Shown one piece after another: positions 43,339 to 54,155 of a stretch of DNA of 64,000 nucleotides. The DNA lies in contig NC_085138.1 of the NCBI RefSeq assembly GCF_035046485.1, positions 359,913,238 to 359,977,237 on the forward strand, read 5' to 3'. The notes below the pieces were generated by a model. That model ran no database searches and was not told where the DNA came from. It saw only the letters and a program-made list of their open reading frames with translations. The position numbers and the translations under genes are program-made. The first letter of the stretch is position 1, and each line of letters opens with the position of its first letter. The stretch is from Aedes albopictus. Lineage: Eukaryota; Arthropoda; Insecta; Diptera; Culicidae.

Positions 43339-44295
43339 AGGACTGTATCGGAAATTAACTATAAACATTCAAAATGGTCTATCTCGACGTACGGTTGGTC
43401 TTTTCATTCCGGTTCTTCTATGAAATCTTCCCAATATAGTAAAGTTTAGAACAGCTGGAAGAAATTTGGAAAATGTTTAGTATTATTGAAAATATGGATC
43501 TATGAGTATTCCACACAAAATAGCAATCTGTACAAACTGCATTTTTTTTTTAAATTTTTTAACGTTTCAAACATTTGTAGCGAAAAAAATTTGTACGGGG
43601 AAAAATCTGGAAAATAATGATTATTACTAGCAGTTATGTACACATAACATATCACTCAAAACCGACTTTTAAAATTCTTATTTTGGATAGAAAAACCTCC
43701 AACATTAAGAATATGGTGTATCCCAAAAAAACCTACTTTTTGGTCGAACTTTGACGCTCTATTTTAAATATCTTTAGAGGTTATAAAAATCCGTTCTCTA
43801 GTAAAACTACCTCTCCAACAGATTGAAATACATACCCAATCGAAAAAAATACAAATTTTCAATTTTATGTATTTTTTTATTTGCGTAATCGTTCTTTGAA
43901 GACGCATAAAAAAAGAGCTCCTCAAAAAATGGCCTTTTTTCATTTTTAAGAATTGCCCTAAACTGCGGAGGGAATTTTTCTTGATGAAAATAATTTTCCT
44001 ATATCATGAGCATTTTGGAAAAGAATATATTTGCGCAAAAATAAGAGAAATAATTGAATATTTTCCCACAGTTTTTGCAATTTTAAATTTTTAGGAGGTG
44101 TCCAAAATTTTAAAAACATATGTGCAATCTTTGAGATAAAAGTCCAAGTTAAATGATTATTTTTGGAAAATCAGAACTGCCATCCTTTATTTAAGAGATT
44201 TACATAGTATCTCCAAAAATAAAGTTATGTTTATTTCGAACAGATTATTTTTCAGGCAATTGTGAACGTTTATAGTTAATTTCCGATACAGTCCT
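43339..44295. mobile_element. 957-bp TA-target MITE
   Basis: AGGACTGTATCGGAAATTAA and its inverted partner (about 33 bp) lie inside TA duplications (43337-43338, 44296-44297). Interior AT-rich, non-coding. Confidence 0.8.
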
Positions 44296-44661
44296 TATTT
44301 TTATAGAAATAGTTTTTCTTAGGTAATGCGATATCTGGTACACGCACCCTACTTTACAACAAAAGGGTATATCACAATAATCCTAAAATCGCAGAGATCT
44401 TCACAGATTGTTCTATTGCTCGGATGAAATAAATTTCTGATATGTTTAGATCCTGGGGATCCCAGCCAAAGATTGTGAGTGTTATGTTATGTTACGAGTT
44501 TCTTTCACTTTGGAGGGTAGTTTACAACTTTGACTAAAACACCAACTGTTGGCCTGTGTGAAACCAAATTTTCCCAATCACATAAGAAAATAACATCAAT
44601 TAGGTAGGTAAATACCAACGGTTTCACTTGAGGTTCTTGTGAAGAAAAAAAATCAAATTTT

Positions 44662-44745
44662 TACATGTTTGTCACGAGTGATATTCGATCCCAGGACCTC
44701 GGCGTGAAAGACATTTGCTTCAACCGTCATATCCACTCCATAAAA
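44662..44745 (-). repeat. tRNA-derived SINE fragment
   Basis: On the minus strand GGAGTGGATATGACGGTTGA precedes GAGGTCCTGGGATCGAATAT, an A/B-box pair at tRNA spacing similar to the SINE at 1229. The remaining DNA to the splice acceptor at 45431 is unassigned. Confidence 0.5.
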
Positions 44746-45431
44746 AACATTTAATTCAAGGTCGATGATGCATAACTGTATAGATTACATATTATTCAAT
44801 CAATAGTAACGAACACACAGCGGTCGCAAGGGAGGTTAATATATATGTATGATAGAACATCGAATGCTCTGTGTGAAACACACTTATTTTTGACTCTTCC
44901 AACAATTCTTTGCTAAGGTTTTGAAAAAAAAATCTGATCGAACTCACTGTCCGTTTTAATTATCGGGCTTTTGCCAATCCCAATAATCGCTCTTCAACTT
45001 TTCACAGGTTGAACCTTCGCCAAGCATTCACAACACGTGTTAGTCGCCAGTTTTTGACATTGAAATTAATAAACATCGCGGTATTTGCCTTGACAGTGTG
45101 GAGAGATGACTTATAATTGATTATTTCAATTTGTTACGTTCTTTGATGTTCTTATAACGATGAGCCTCAATGCTTCCCATTGACATTTCTTAACAAAGAT
45201 GTTGAATTGCATGTGTGATGTAACATTAAGAAACCGCGTCAACGGAATTCCCCGAGCTCATATCAATTTGACCTCGTTCCTAGATAAAACAACCTACACC
45301 AATGATCGACCCCTGATAAACCAATAAATGCCCTAATCAGCTAGTTATGAATCATTCAATTAACGAATCATAAATTCATCACAAACTCTCACCTATCTTT
45401 CTAACGTTTCTCTTCCTTCCGTTCACACCAG

Positions 45432-45967
45432 ATTGCGTGCTGTGGGTGGCTTGTTCGTTCCCGATGGCGCTATCGTGCGATTCCTGTGGGCGTGAATGTG
45501 CCTCGGCATGCGGAACGCGACACTTCCGCACGTGCTGCTTCAATTACCTACGAAAACGTAGTTCCTCACCTCCGATCAGTACCCCTCCGCCTCCTCCCTC
45601 CATCGCCATCCGGAGTGGTGCCATCAACATGGAGCAATGGCTTTCGAAGGCTGGTCTAGATCAAGACGATCAGCTGACGAACATGCATCACCACCCGCAA
45701 CATCCAGTTATCGACCTGGAGCAATTGTTTGGCTCTGGCCGGAACACCCTGGACAATGACGTCGATTACGAGCTGAAGGATGGCGGTGGAAGTTCCAGTC
45801 GTGAGGCGGACGGTAGCAAACGGAACTCGATAGTGGCGAGTCACACCAACAGGCTCATTGGAAGATTCCGGCATCATCGCTTGGACGATGAGCGGGATCC
45901 AGATCAGCAGCGATCAGTGAGTGGAGAATCGGATCCCGGAAGACTTCAGCTACTGTACGAGAAGTAA
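45432..45967 (+). CDS. trissin: Trissin neuropeptide precursor, coding exon 2 (mature peptide)
   Basis: Together with exon 1 this gives a 191-residue precursor. The signal peptide ends about residue 26; residues 27-53 read LSCDSCGRECASACG then a TRHFRTCCFNYL ending, followed by the dibasic site RKR (54-56). The six cysteines (29, 32, 36, 40, 48, 49) and the FRTCCFNYL end match Drosophila trissin, a three-disulphide neuropeptide that signals through a GPCR in the nervous system and is linked to feeding control. The rest is a poorly conserved, Pro/His/Asp-rich spacer ending in YEK-stop. AATAAA at 46243-46248 is a likely poly(A) signal. Identification is strong; the expression site is inferred from the family. 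Confidence 0.92.
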
Positions 45968-46660
45968 TTCCGCTGAATGGAAGAATCAGGCATCAGCCCG
46001 AAACTTAAGGATCCGAACGTTGCGGTTGACTCCAAGGGCTGGGTTGAGTCAAGCGTAGCGATTGGATCTTAACTACTTACCGTAGTAGCGCAGAATGAGT
46101 CTGAATAACCCCCGAGAATCTTACAAAGAATTCCTAGGACAACGCAACGGATTTAATCAAAGAGAAACGGCAAACGGTTTCCACTCAGTTATCGACAAGA
46201 AGCTATTCCGATAATGTGAAGATGCTTCATAGCTGTACAAATAATAAACCACTGTGAAAAGTTGTTTAACTGTTTAAATTATACAAATGAGGTGAACAAT
46301 AATAATATTTTTACCAGAGCCATAGCACATTGCGTTTTATATTCGAAAGAAAAAAAATCCTTGTCACGTAAATCGTGCGTTCATCAAAAATTTAAAACTT
46401 TTCTAAAATGTTCTAGTAACTGCCACTTATCCTTCTTACTAATATAACAACGCTTTGAACCATTAAAAAAAATCAGAAATTGCAGATTTTTCAACAAAAT
46501 TTGGTTTAATTTCAGCACGACGTTGCTGATAACACTGCGTAACAAAAATAAACATTTGGTCTGTCTCAAGAGCAAACTTATGTGTCTCTGACAGATTTTG
46601 GGCCGCTGAATCCGAATCCGGGCTCAGATTTGGTCCAGCACGTCACAATTTTGAGCTATA
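45968..46660. other. Trissin 3' UTR and downstream DNA
   Basis: The 3' UTR probably ends just past AATAAA at 46243. Beyond it no gene is seen. Confidence 0.45.
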
Positions 46661-46763
46661 CAGGTCGGACTCGATTATCCGGATACTCGATTATCCGGAA
46701 TTCGATTATCCGGAATTTTAGACTCGATTATCCGGAGTATTTTTTGCGATATTTTTTTTTATT
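46661..46763. mobile_element. pogo/Tigger-like end with subterminal repeats
   Basis: TA then CAGGTCGGACTCGATTATCC, a pogo-type terminus, followed by three more copies of CGATTATCCGGA within 75 bp. No mirrored right end was found, so the element is truncated or very degraded. Confidence 0.5.
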
Positions 46764-47129
46764 TCAATGATAAAATTTGACATGATTAAGTATTATAACA
46801 TAGTGCTGACACGATTTTGGAAGCTCCTGATTCCGTTTTCCTTGGATTTTGTCGGCTTTTTGACTCGATTATGTTAGCCTCTTTAAACGAAAAAAATAGA
46901 ATGTTTAACACTCAGCATTAACATTTTACATTTCCAGTATTTTACAGTATTTCTCATTCAGTTGATAATTTTTGGCGTCATATACAAATTACGTAACAAA
47001 AAAATCTCGCGTTATATTTGAAAAGGGTCGAACATTTTTAAATCTCTTCTCAGCGAGAAAACGCTAAATGTTGCATGTTTTCAAAACATGCCGTAAATCA
47101 TCCAGGAATTTTTCAAAGAATGATTGCTG

Positions 47130-47476
47130 CACTGAAAGACGGCTTGCGGTAATGACCAGCATAAAAATATTTTCAAATCTACCATGTGCAAAACGTGATC
47201 ATCGACCAACAAACGCCTCTTCTGTGTATTTTGTATGCTCCCATATCAATCGGTTCGATAGCCTAGTGGAAGCGTGCGAGCCTGGCGATCTCAAGGTTCT
47301 TGATTCGAATCCGGTTGTCAACAACAACTTTTTTAATTGTAAATTGGGTCCATGGTAAAATTGAAAGCATTAATCTGTTAAAATGAAACGAAAATCAGTC
47401 TGCACAAATTTAGTAGCGTTGTGTATTTGAGTTGACCCTCAGAATAGTAATTTCAACCGCAAGCCGTCTTTCAGTG
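47130..47476. mobile_element. 347-bp MITE carrying a tRNA-like module
   Basis: CACTGAAAGACGGCTTGCGG and its exact inverted partner form the ends. Between them lies a tRNA-like segment (47252-47320) with GATAGCCTAGTGGAAGCG (A box) and TGATTCGAATCC (B box). No clear target duplication. Confidence 0.7.
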
Positions 47477-47509
47477 TGGCATTTCTTTAGATAGTGTTTC
47501 TGTGATTTC

Positions 47510-48095
47510 TCCAAATTTTATTTCCTTCTGCTTGGTATTCCTCCAAGAATTCTTCCTAAAACTCCTTTGGGAATTTCTGCTGAGATTCCTGAAGCACTCC
47601 CTGCTGGAATTCTGCTAAATATTTCCCGAGGAGATTTTACGAAAATTTTCCGGACAATTCTTGTTGGGATTCCATCAGGATTTTATACTGGAATTCTTCC
47701 ACGAATTTTTGTAGTTGTACTTTAAATGCCCACAGGTGAACCTACGGTTTTTTCTAGGAATTATTTATGGGATTCTTAAGAGGATTTCTCCAGTTATTTC
47801 TTAAAGTTTCCTGCAGAATTTTCTGTTGATATTCCACCAGAATTGATTGATTGATTTGTCTTTATTAAAGAGACTTTCAGCCCTTGGCTGGTTCGTCTCT
47901 CTTCCACCAGAAGTCCTTGAGGATTTCTTCAAGTCTTTAGGTATTCATGCAGAAATTTCTCCTAGGATTCTTTCAGGAATTCCTCCAGATATTTTTCATC
48001 ATTATTTTCTACAGGATTTTTTGCATGGATTTCTTCAGAAACTCTTCCGGATATTCCTCAGAATTCTTTTAGAGATTTCTCCAGGAAGTTTTAAA
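47510..48095. repeat. Degenerate 'ATTCCTCCAGGAATT' minisatellite
   Basis: Many irregular ~12-30 bp repeats around GGAATTCCTCC/GGATTTCTTC, a typical mosquito low-complexity repeat. At 47847-47890 it is interrupted by a GATTTGTCTTTATTAAAGAG / CAGCCCTTGGCTGGTTCG block, a common aedine repeat piece. Confidence 0.6.
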
Positions 48096-48097
48096 TA

Positions 48098-48418
48098 AGA
48101 CATGTCCACTTTTTCAAAAATGTTCTCTGATTCTCAAGTCCACCCCCATATTTTGATTGACATCCAAAAAGAAGTAACTGGTTAAAACTTCAGCCAAATC
48201 CATTGAAATTGAGAGGTCCAAAGCAAGATGGCCCCCGAAAAGCTAGTTTTTAGGACACATTAGGCTTTCACGAATTTCAATAATTTTCGCTCAACTCCTA
48301 CATCATTGATGCGAAAGGATCAAATAACCAGCAAAAACAGTTACTTCTTTTTGGATGCCAATCAAAATATGGGAGTGGATTGAGAATCAGAGAACATTTT
48401 TTAAAAATTAGACAGGCC
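48098..48418. mobile_element. ~320-bp foldback MITE
   Basis: Inverted arms of about 80 bp: AATGTTCTCTGATTCTCAA and GACATCCAAAAAGAAGTAAC on the left, their complements on the right near 48330-48410. Confidence 0.75.
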
Positions 48419-48564
48419 TCTTCTATCTATATTCCTTCAGGAGTTTGATCAAAATGTTTGTTGGGTTGACATCACTGCTCTCAATATCGTGTGTATTATA
48501 GACACACGGAAGAGGCTGTTTCTAGATTAGAACACTCTGACCATTAACGCTGAATTCATCATAT

Positions 48565-49191
48565 AGGGTAACGGTCGAATTTTGGACCCCTAGAGGACAT
48601 TAGTTTGAATTTAAGTCAAAAGCATACATATTCAGAGGGTGTTACACATTATGATGATACTCGTATGATCGTTAAAGCCTCCACTGTCCGTTAAAAATAC
48701 CCACAAGGTCATTTCTGGCTGGAAATTGGACGAAAATAACTTATTTTTGAAGCACCAGTTTTCACTGTTTTGGACACCCCAATATATTTTGGACCCTCTT
48801 AAGTATGTATTTTGGACACCCGGTGTTTAAACCCGTTAGAAACTATTTTCTGCCAATCTGCCACTTGAATATGCTGGATCACATCCTAATTACTTGATTG
48901 ACAAAGGCTGATTAGACGAACGTTTTTGTTTACATCTGCAAGTTTCCTCAGCACCGCAATCTCTTTTTGTAAACATGGTACGACAATGACACGGATGACG
49001 AGATTGACAAAAATGTATTTCAAGGCAAATAATGCTATTTCCAGTGCGGAAATGATTGCTGCCCGTGCAGAGGAATCTAATTTAGCGAATGATTCTTGAA
49101 ATTTTTGCAATCTCTTCATTAAATCTGTGAAATTTGTGATAATACGACTCAGGGGGTCCAAAATATATGGGGGTCCAAATTATATTGGTTA
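48565..49191. mobile_element. Probable 625-bp MITE
   Basis: TAGGGTAACGGTCGAATTTT at the left and, inverted, TAGTGTAACCAATATAATTT at the right, both leading to GGACCCC; the GGACACCC/GGACCC motif repeats internally. Imperfect ends, so confidence is moderate. Confidence 0.5.
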
Positions 49192-49298
49192 CACTAATAG
49201 CCTCGTTCACTTCAAAAGTTTATTTTTGTCGTCCCTCAACATTTTCTCCAGTTTACACAAATCACACCCCTTTTAGTTAACCATGTCTTCTTTAGGGA

Positions 49299-49374
49299 AC
49301 ATCCATTAAGTACGTTACGCCAAAATCTGGAAATTTTTATACGGATTTTGATGTGGCGTACTTAATAAATGGCC
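49299..49374. mobile_element. 76-bp short palindromic MITE
   Basis: CATCCATTAAGTACGTTACG mirrors GTGGCGTACTTAATAAATGG around a 25-bp centre; CATT/AAGTACG ends of this kind are frequent in mosquitoes. Confidence 0.6.
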
Positions 49375-50145
49375 CCTACTGTTTATGTTTTGTTTCACGA
49401 GCCCATAACTTTTTTATTTAGTTCAAAATTGACAGAAAACTGCCCCGATCTTATCAACCTAAAACACTATTAGGATCTTACTAAATACAGCATACTAAGG
49501 GAATGTCCATAAATAAAAGTGAAGAGGCCATTTCTTTCATTCGGGCCGGCCGCGTCGTCGTCGTCGCCGATTTGGCTGTGCTCATCTTCGTACGGGGCGG
49601 TTTAGTGTGATTTTGGAGGCAAAGTGAAAAAGCCGCTTTTTTTTTATTCGGACCGGCTGCGTCGTCGTCGTCGTTAATTTGAATGTCCACATCGTCGTAC
49701 CCATGTGTAGTTGTAGCGGTTCAGTGTGATTTCGGAGAAGAGGCCAGTTAGTGGAAGATGCTGTAGCACATACGCACTGGACACTTCGAATGATGTTTAT
49801 TGGTGAGCTCTTTCCATTTTATCATAATAATTAATGCTAAAGGATTTATACAATTCTGCTCTGGTTTTTGTGTATTTATCTAACAAATATTGAAAAGTTC
49901 GTCACGTCATGTGTCGGCGTTAGTACCCAATGCACATTCAGTTGATAATAAATATGTTTCTTTCATTTTTTGCATTTACATAATAATTTGAATGGTTTGT
50001 CATCTTCGGTGTCGACATTTGTAATATTTTAGTCAAAATGAATAAATGTTTTGACTCAAGTCAGAGCGTTAATGATTAATCATGAATTTAATCATGATTA
50101 ATGGTTATTGATTAAGATTAATCAAAATCATTAATCATAATCATA

Positions 50146-50148
<3 letters not shown>

Positions 50149-50203
<55 letters not shown>
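50149..50203. repeat. (AT)n microsatellite
   Basis: About 27 uninterrupted AT units; shorter TA runs at 50623 and 50740 are probably parts of the same run split by an insertion. Confidence 0.95.
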
Positions 50204-50206
<3 letters not shown>

Positions 50207-50622
50207 GGTACGAAAAACGGATCACGCCGAAAAACAAACGCTTTGTCCTAAGCGGTGCATGTCGGTAACAAAGGCGCTCCGCAACAAATGCATGTCAAGC
50301 GATGAGAGCAATAAAACAAACATCGCTTGCCGTGTGTGTGCTGATATTCCGGCTTTTCTGCTGAAATATTCGACCCACATTATCGAATTCATAAGCATTT
50401 GGACGAAATAGGACTATTGCAAACCTCAGAGTTGAGTTTCAGTTGTAAAACAATGCAAAAATCACGAAGTGAATAGAACAAGACAAATATTGCTACCGTT
50501 TTTGTTGTGAACAAACTCGGGAGCGATTTTGTCATTATCTGCTAACGAAAAAACAAAGCGTTGTTGCCGTGCTTTCTTTGTTGCCTATTTTTCGCTTGCG
50601 GTGGCATATTCTGCGTACACTG
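50204..50622. mobile_element. 419-bp TA-target MITE inside the microsatellite
   Basis: CAGGGTACGAAAAACGG at the left and, inverted, CAGTGTACGCAGAATATG at the right, within TA repeats. TA-rich flanks hide the exact duplication. Confidence 0.6.
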
Positions 50623-51612
50623 TATATATATATATATATTTATAAGTGTTTATTTGTTAGAAGTAAGTCACGGTGACTTCTGCGCAACAAAAACCTGCGC
50701 CGCCGTGACTCTTCTGTGACAAGTGTGTTGCTTGGGTATATATATATATATATTTTAATCATTTCCAGTTTTTTTGTGATTGAATAATCATGATTAATCA
50801 TGATTTTTGATCAATGACCCATTTTTAATCATTAATCATAATCAATAATCACAGATAAAACCAATTTTAATCATTAATCATAATCTTTAATCATCCTAAT
50901 CAAATTAATCATAAATCATTATCAATAATCACCAAAATTGGAATTTTAATCATCAATGATTAATCATGATTAAAATTTTTGTTAATCATGAACGCTCTGA
51001 AGTAAAGGTTGCATGAGAGTCCGTCTTGGTTCGTCGTTGCATCGCGTCGTCGTCCTGTGTGCGTGCTCATCTTCGTACGAGGCGGTTTACTGTGTTTTTG
51101 GAGGCACAGGAAGTGCCGCTTTTTTCATTCGGATCGGCCGCGTTGTCGTCGACAATTTGAATGTGCACATCGTCGTACCCGTGTGTTGTTGTAGAAGTTC
51201 AGTGTAATTTCGAGGCCAGTTAGTGGAAGATGCTGCAGCTCTGGTTTTTGTGTATTTATCTAACAAATATTGAAAAGTTCGTCACGTCATGTGTCGGCGC
51301 TAGTTCCAAATGCACATTTAGTTCATAATAAATAATTTCCTTTCATTTTTTGCATGAACACAAAAATTTGAATGTCGACATTTGTAATATTTTAGTCCAA
51401 ATTGTAGTGATATAGGGTGACAAAAGAAAATCTCGATTTAAATAATTAAAGTCAAATGGATTATACTATCTTATTTTTTTGAGTGTATTTCGATAAAAAA
51501 AAATACAACGCACAGCTCTACCCGTTTCAACTGAGCTTTAGGTTTTTAGTACACGATATCGAGGCGCGTTCGGAAAGCTCTCGCGCTGCTTTGACGGACG
51601 ACTAGATGTGAA

Positions 51613-52041
51613 CAGAGAAAATAGGTAGAGAAGCGAAGAGTGAACAGCCGTCTGAACGGCAACACTTTTTCTGTTTTGATTTCGTAACTCGGATGTTGGC
51701 AACTGCCGAAAAACAGATTAATCCACCTATCGAGGGTAGTGTCTTTCTCGTGTACTGCATTAGAAAATGATTTATGCTGTTGATTTATTAGCAAGAAATC
51801 ATATAAATTGTATACCAAAAAGGATCAATTTTCGTCAATTTAAGGAATCAATGTTATTTACAGTAATATCCTTTATATTTAAAAATATTGGTAAAAAAAT
51901 GTTTCGAATGATCGCAATACTTATCATGAATTATGCGGCAATCGTCAAGGTTTGTTGATTTTGTTCGATAGGATACCAGTTTGACGGTTCGATAAGGTTT
52001 TTTTGGCTTCACACTCTTCGCTTCTCTACCTATTTTCTCTG
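51613..52041. mobile_element. 429-bp hAT MITE in the 5' LTR
   Basis: Perfect ~30-bp inverted ends starting CAGAGAAAATAGGTAGAG and a perfect 8-bp target duplication GATGTGAA (51605-51612, 52042-52049). Absent from the 3' LTR, which shows the empty site. Confidence 0.95.
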
Positions 52042-52197
52042 GATGTGAAGAAAAGGAAGGCGAGAATGAATGACATGGGACATGCGAATGGATGAGCGGG
52101 AAGGCGTGAATGGGTATGCGCAGCACGGCGGACGGCTGAACGGGTGAAGGCAGTTTGTGAGACCAACGGATGGGAGTGAAGATGGCGATTAGTTTAA

Positions 52198-52275
52198 TTG
52201 TTAAGTTATCAGTTGTTTGTTTGTTTATTACCAGGGATTTTAACCTTTTATGGGTCATTCATCCCGTTAAGTTAT
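52198..52275 (-). mobile_element. Short retroposed fragment in the 5' LTR
   Basis: A ~53-bp insert with a (AAAC)n-type tail on the minus strand (TTGTTTGTTTGTTT on plus) and GGGATTTTAACC / GGGTCATTCATCCCG, flanked by repeated GTTAAGTTATCAG. Absent from the 3' LTR. Looks like a 5'-truncated LINE or SINE 3' end. Confidence 0.65.
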
Positions 52276-52517
52276 CAGTGTTTTTGTGAATAAATACTTT
52301 AAATAATGAAAGTGAAAAGTGGTTTTAATTGTTTGAAGGTTTGAGAATGGTTGGGTTCGGGGTGCGCTAGGGGGTGCGTGACTGGAAGCCGGGTAAGTTC
52401 AATGAAGTAAGTAAATAAGATGATATTTTAGAGAAAAGATAGATCCCCGTTCATTTATGTGGGGCTACGCTTGTATCGAATCTCCGTCACTGTTCCGAAC
52501 GGCGCACGAACACTACA

Positions 52518-52530
52518 TGGCGCAGCCGGT
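52518..52530 (+). promoter_or_regulatory. Primer-binding site
   Basis: TGGCGCAGCCGGT starts at the first base after the 5' LTR. It resembles the TGGCGCAGTCGG site of Ty3/Gypsy elements such as 17.6, usually assigned to tRNA-Ser. Confidence 0.75.
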
Positions 52531-53204
52531 ATGAGTTTGTTTAGCTTCGAATTTCTATCGAATGATAGTCTAGGATTACAAATTGTGAGTGGTGTGTCAA
52601 AAAAAAAAAAGGATAATTCGGAATTACTTGTTTAATTATTTTTTGAATTTGAATCATATTGAGGTTGAAATATTATACATTTTTGATTGCTGAGAAATGT
52701 TGCGTGAAAAGTATGATAACATTTAGTTGGAGTATAGTTGGTTAAGAAATCAACCAGTGATCTAAATCGTTAATAGTGGTTTGGCGAATGTATGAATCAT
52801 TTACTAGAATAGGATTGATGGTAACAAAGAGTGAGAAAAGAGTATTATGTAGTTATTCGTGTTGGTTGTTTCCTTCTCTTAAGTGCTCGAAGATCTTTGG
52901 ATTGGTACTGAGTTCTATGAGTTTTGAGTATAATAGGATTTTGACGTAAGAATTTTTTATAATAGATTGAATATTAGTAAAACAAAAAAGAAAGGTTGAA
53001 GGGTTGCATTTTGGTACTGTTTTTTTATTCATACGAATTTGTTTCTGGTTTATCAAAAATCTATTAAGAAATGAAATGATGGTATATTTATCATTAAATT
53101 GTGGTGGATCTTGCAGATTGGCCAATTGTTCTAAGCGTTGATGGTTGTTTTAGCGGTATTTTGTCGTAAATAAGACAAACATAACAGAGCTGGAAAACTC
53201 GAAC

Positions 53205-54155
53205 CAATAATTCTGTGTAGCGTCTCCATAAGAGTTAGGTCTCACGGAAGTAAAAAAAAAGAAAAATCAAAGAGAAAACAAAGAGAGAACAGTGGTTATC
53301 TGTCGATGATTCTGTGTAGCGTCTCCGTAAGAGTTAGGTCTCACAGATGGTAAATGATGCAGATAAATAGCAGACAAATTGACTAATACTCATGGTGTTT
53401 GGTGAGCGTCTCCATAAGAGTTAGGTCTCACGAGAGTTAAAATAAAAATAAAAAGAAACAACAAATGAGAGTCAAGTGGTTGTCTATCGATGATTCTGTG
53501 TAGCGTCTCCATAAGAGTTAGGTCTCACAGATGGAAAACAATACTAAGAATAGCAGACAAATAGTGTTTTGTGAGCGTCTCTGGATGAGTTAGGTCTCAC
53601 AGAAGTATTAAAAAAACAAAGAGCAACCAAGATAATAGAAGCAGTTGTTTATAGACGATTGTGTGTAGCACTTCATTAAGAGTTAGGTCTCACAGATAAT
53701 AAACAAGACAAAAAAAAACTTAAAAGTGACAGATACTCGTAATGCTTCCGCTTGCGTCTCTATTCGAGTTGGGCCTCACAGTAGAAAAAAAAAACAACCA
53801 AGTAGAGTGAAATGGTTGTCCATCGATAGTTCTGTGTAGCGTCTCGATAAGAATTATTTGATTTCAAAGAAGTTTAGCAACATAACAAATTAAATTTTGG
53901 AGAGAGTGAGATTCTCAGGCTCTGTGTAGAGAAAATGATGGCTATTCATAATATTTCTGTGTGCGTCTTTGTATGAGTTGGGCCTAACAGAAGTATAAAA
54001 AAAGGAACAATCAAGAAGTGTTTACTATAGATTCTGTATAGCATTGGCGTGAGTTAGCTCTCAAAAAAACTAGTTTGCCAACGATAAACATTAAAGATTG
54101 AATGAAACTCAAGAACTTTGAGTAGTGTCTCTGTATGAATCAGGTCTTACAGAAG
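53205..54155 (+). repeat. Array of about 11 hairpin repeats (GCGTCTCC..GAGTTAGGTCTCAC)
   Basis: A ~27-bp core, AGCGTCTCCATAAGAGTTAG then GTCTCAC, recurs near 53213, 53311, 53406, 53498, 53571, 53664, 53753, 53832, 53960, 54026 and 54120, spaced 65-125 bp. Bases flanking the core pair: TCTGTG with CACAGA in several copies, GTGAG with CTCAC in others (53402, 53572), TTCTGT with ACAGAA at 53955. Copies decay toward the right. This suggests selection for an RNA stem in the genomic transcript of the element. Confidence 0.65.

Larger units (their letters stand above)
30673..45431 (+). other. trissin: 14.8-kb trissin intron filled with mobile elements
   Basis: Donor GTAAGT at 30673 and acceptor CACACCAG ending at 45431, with pyrimidine-rich TTTCTCTTCCTTCCG before it. 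It holds nested MITEs (31184-34529, 34576-35399), inverted satellite blocks (35541-39797), a reverse-strand RTE-like LINE, TTAA MITEs, a hAT-like remnant (39800-41335), a LINE fragment and a SINE. No other host exon was recognised in it. Confidence 0.7.
50062..50999. mobile_element. TTAATCATGATTAA-rich element between the duplicated blocks
   Basis: Ends CAGAGCGTTAATGATTAATC and, inverted, CAGAGCGTTCATGATTAAC, flanked by AAGT (50058-50061, 51000-51003). Both flanks are dense in ATTAATCATGATT words. The related site at 60240 shows the join without the insert. It carries a second MITE inside a (TA)n run. Confidence 0.7.
49487..51402. repeat. Tandem duplication of a ~550-bp block (copies A and B)
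   Basis: Copy A (49500-50061) and copy B (51004-51402, continuing at 60225-60247) share CTCATCTTCGTAC, GGCCAGTTAGTGGAAGATGC, AGTTCGTCACGTCATGTGTC and AATAAATGTTTTGACTC. They are separated by a transposon (50062-50999). Copy B is cut at its end by the 51403-60219 LTR element. Some divergence and short gaps between copies. Confidence 0.7.
51403..52517 (+). repeat. 5' LTR of the non-coding LTR retrotransposon
   Basis: TGTAGTGATATAGGGTG...CGAACACTACA. It matches the 622-bp 3' LTR but carries two private insertions: a hAT MITE (51613-52041) and a 66-bp retroposed fragment (about 52212-52275). Left flank CAAAT (51398-51402). Confidence 0.9.

Noticed and set aside
49540..49680. CGTCGTCGTCGT runs as a possible coding trinucleotide repeat
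   Set aside because: No sustained frame; it is part of the duplicated block and decays in copy B.
51854..52258. 134-codon reverse frame in the 5' LTR, partly repeated at 59740-59934
   Set aside because: It spans the hAT MITE edge and LTR DNA; the repetition is only due to the two LTRs.
53205..54155. CRISPR-like array of repeats and spacers
   Set aside because: The repeats are degenerate, spacers vary widely in length, there are no cas genes and the setting is a eukaryotic LTR element.
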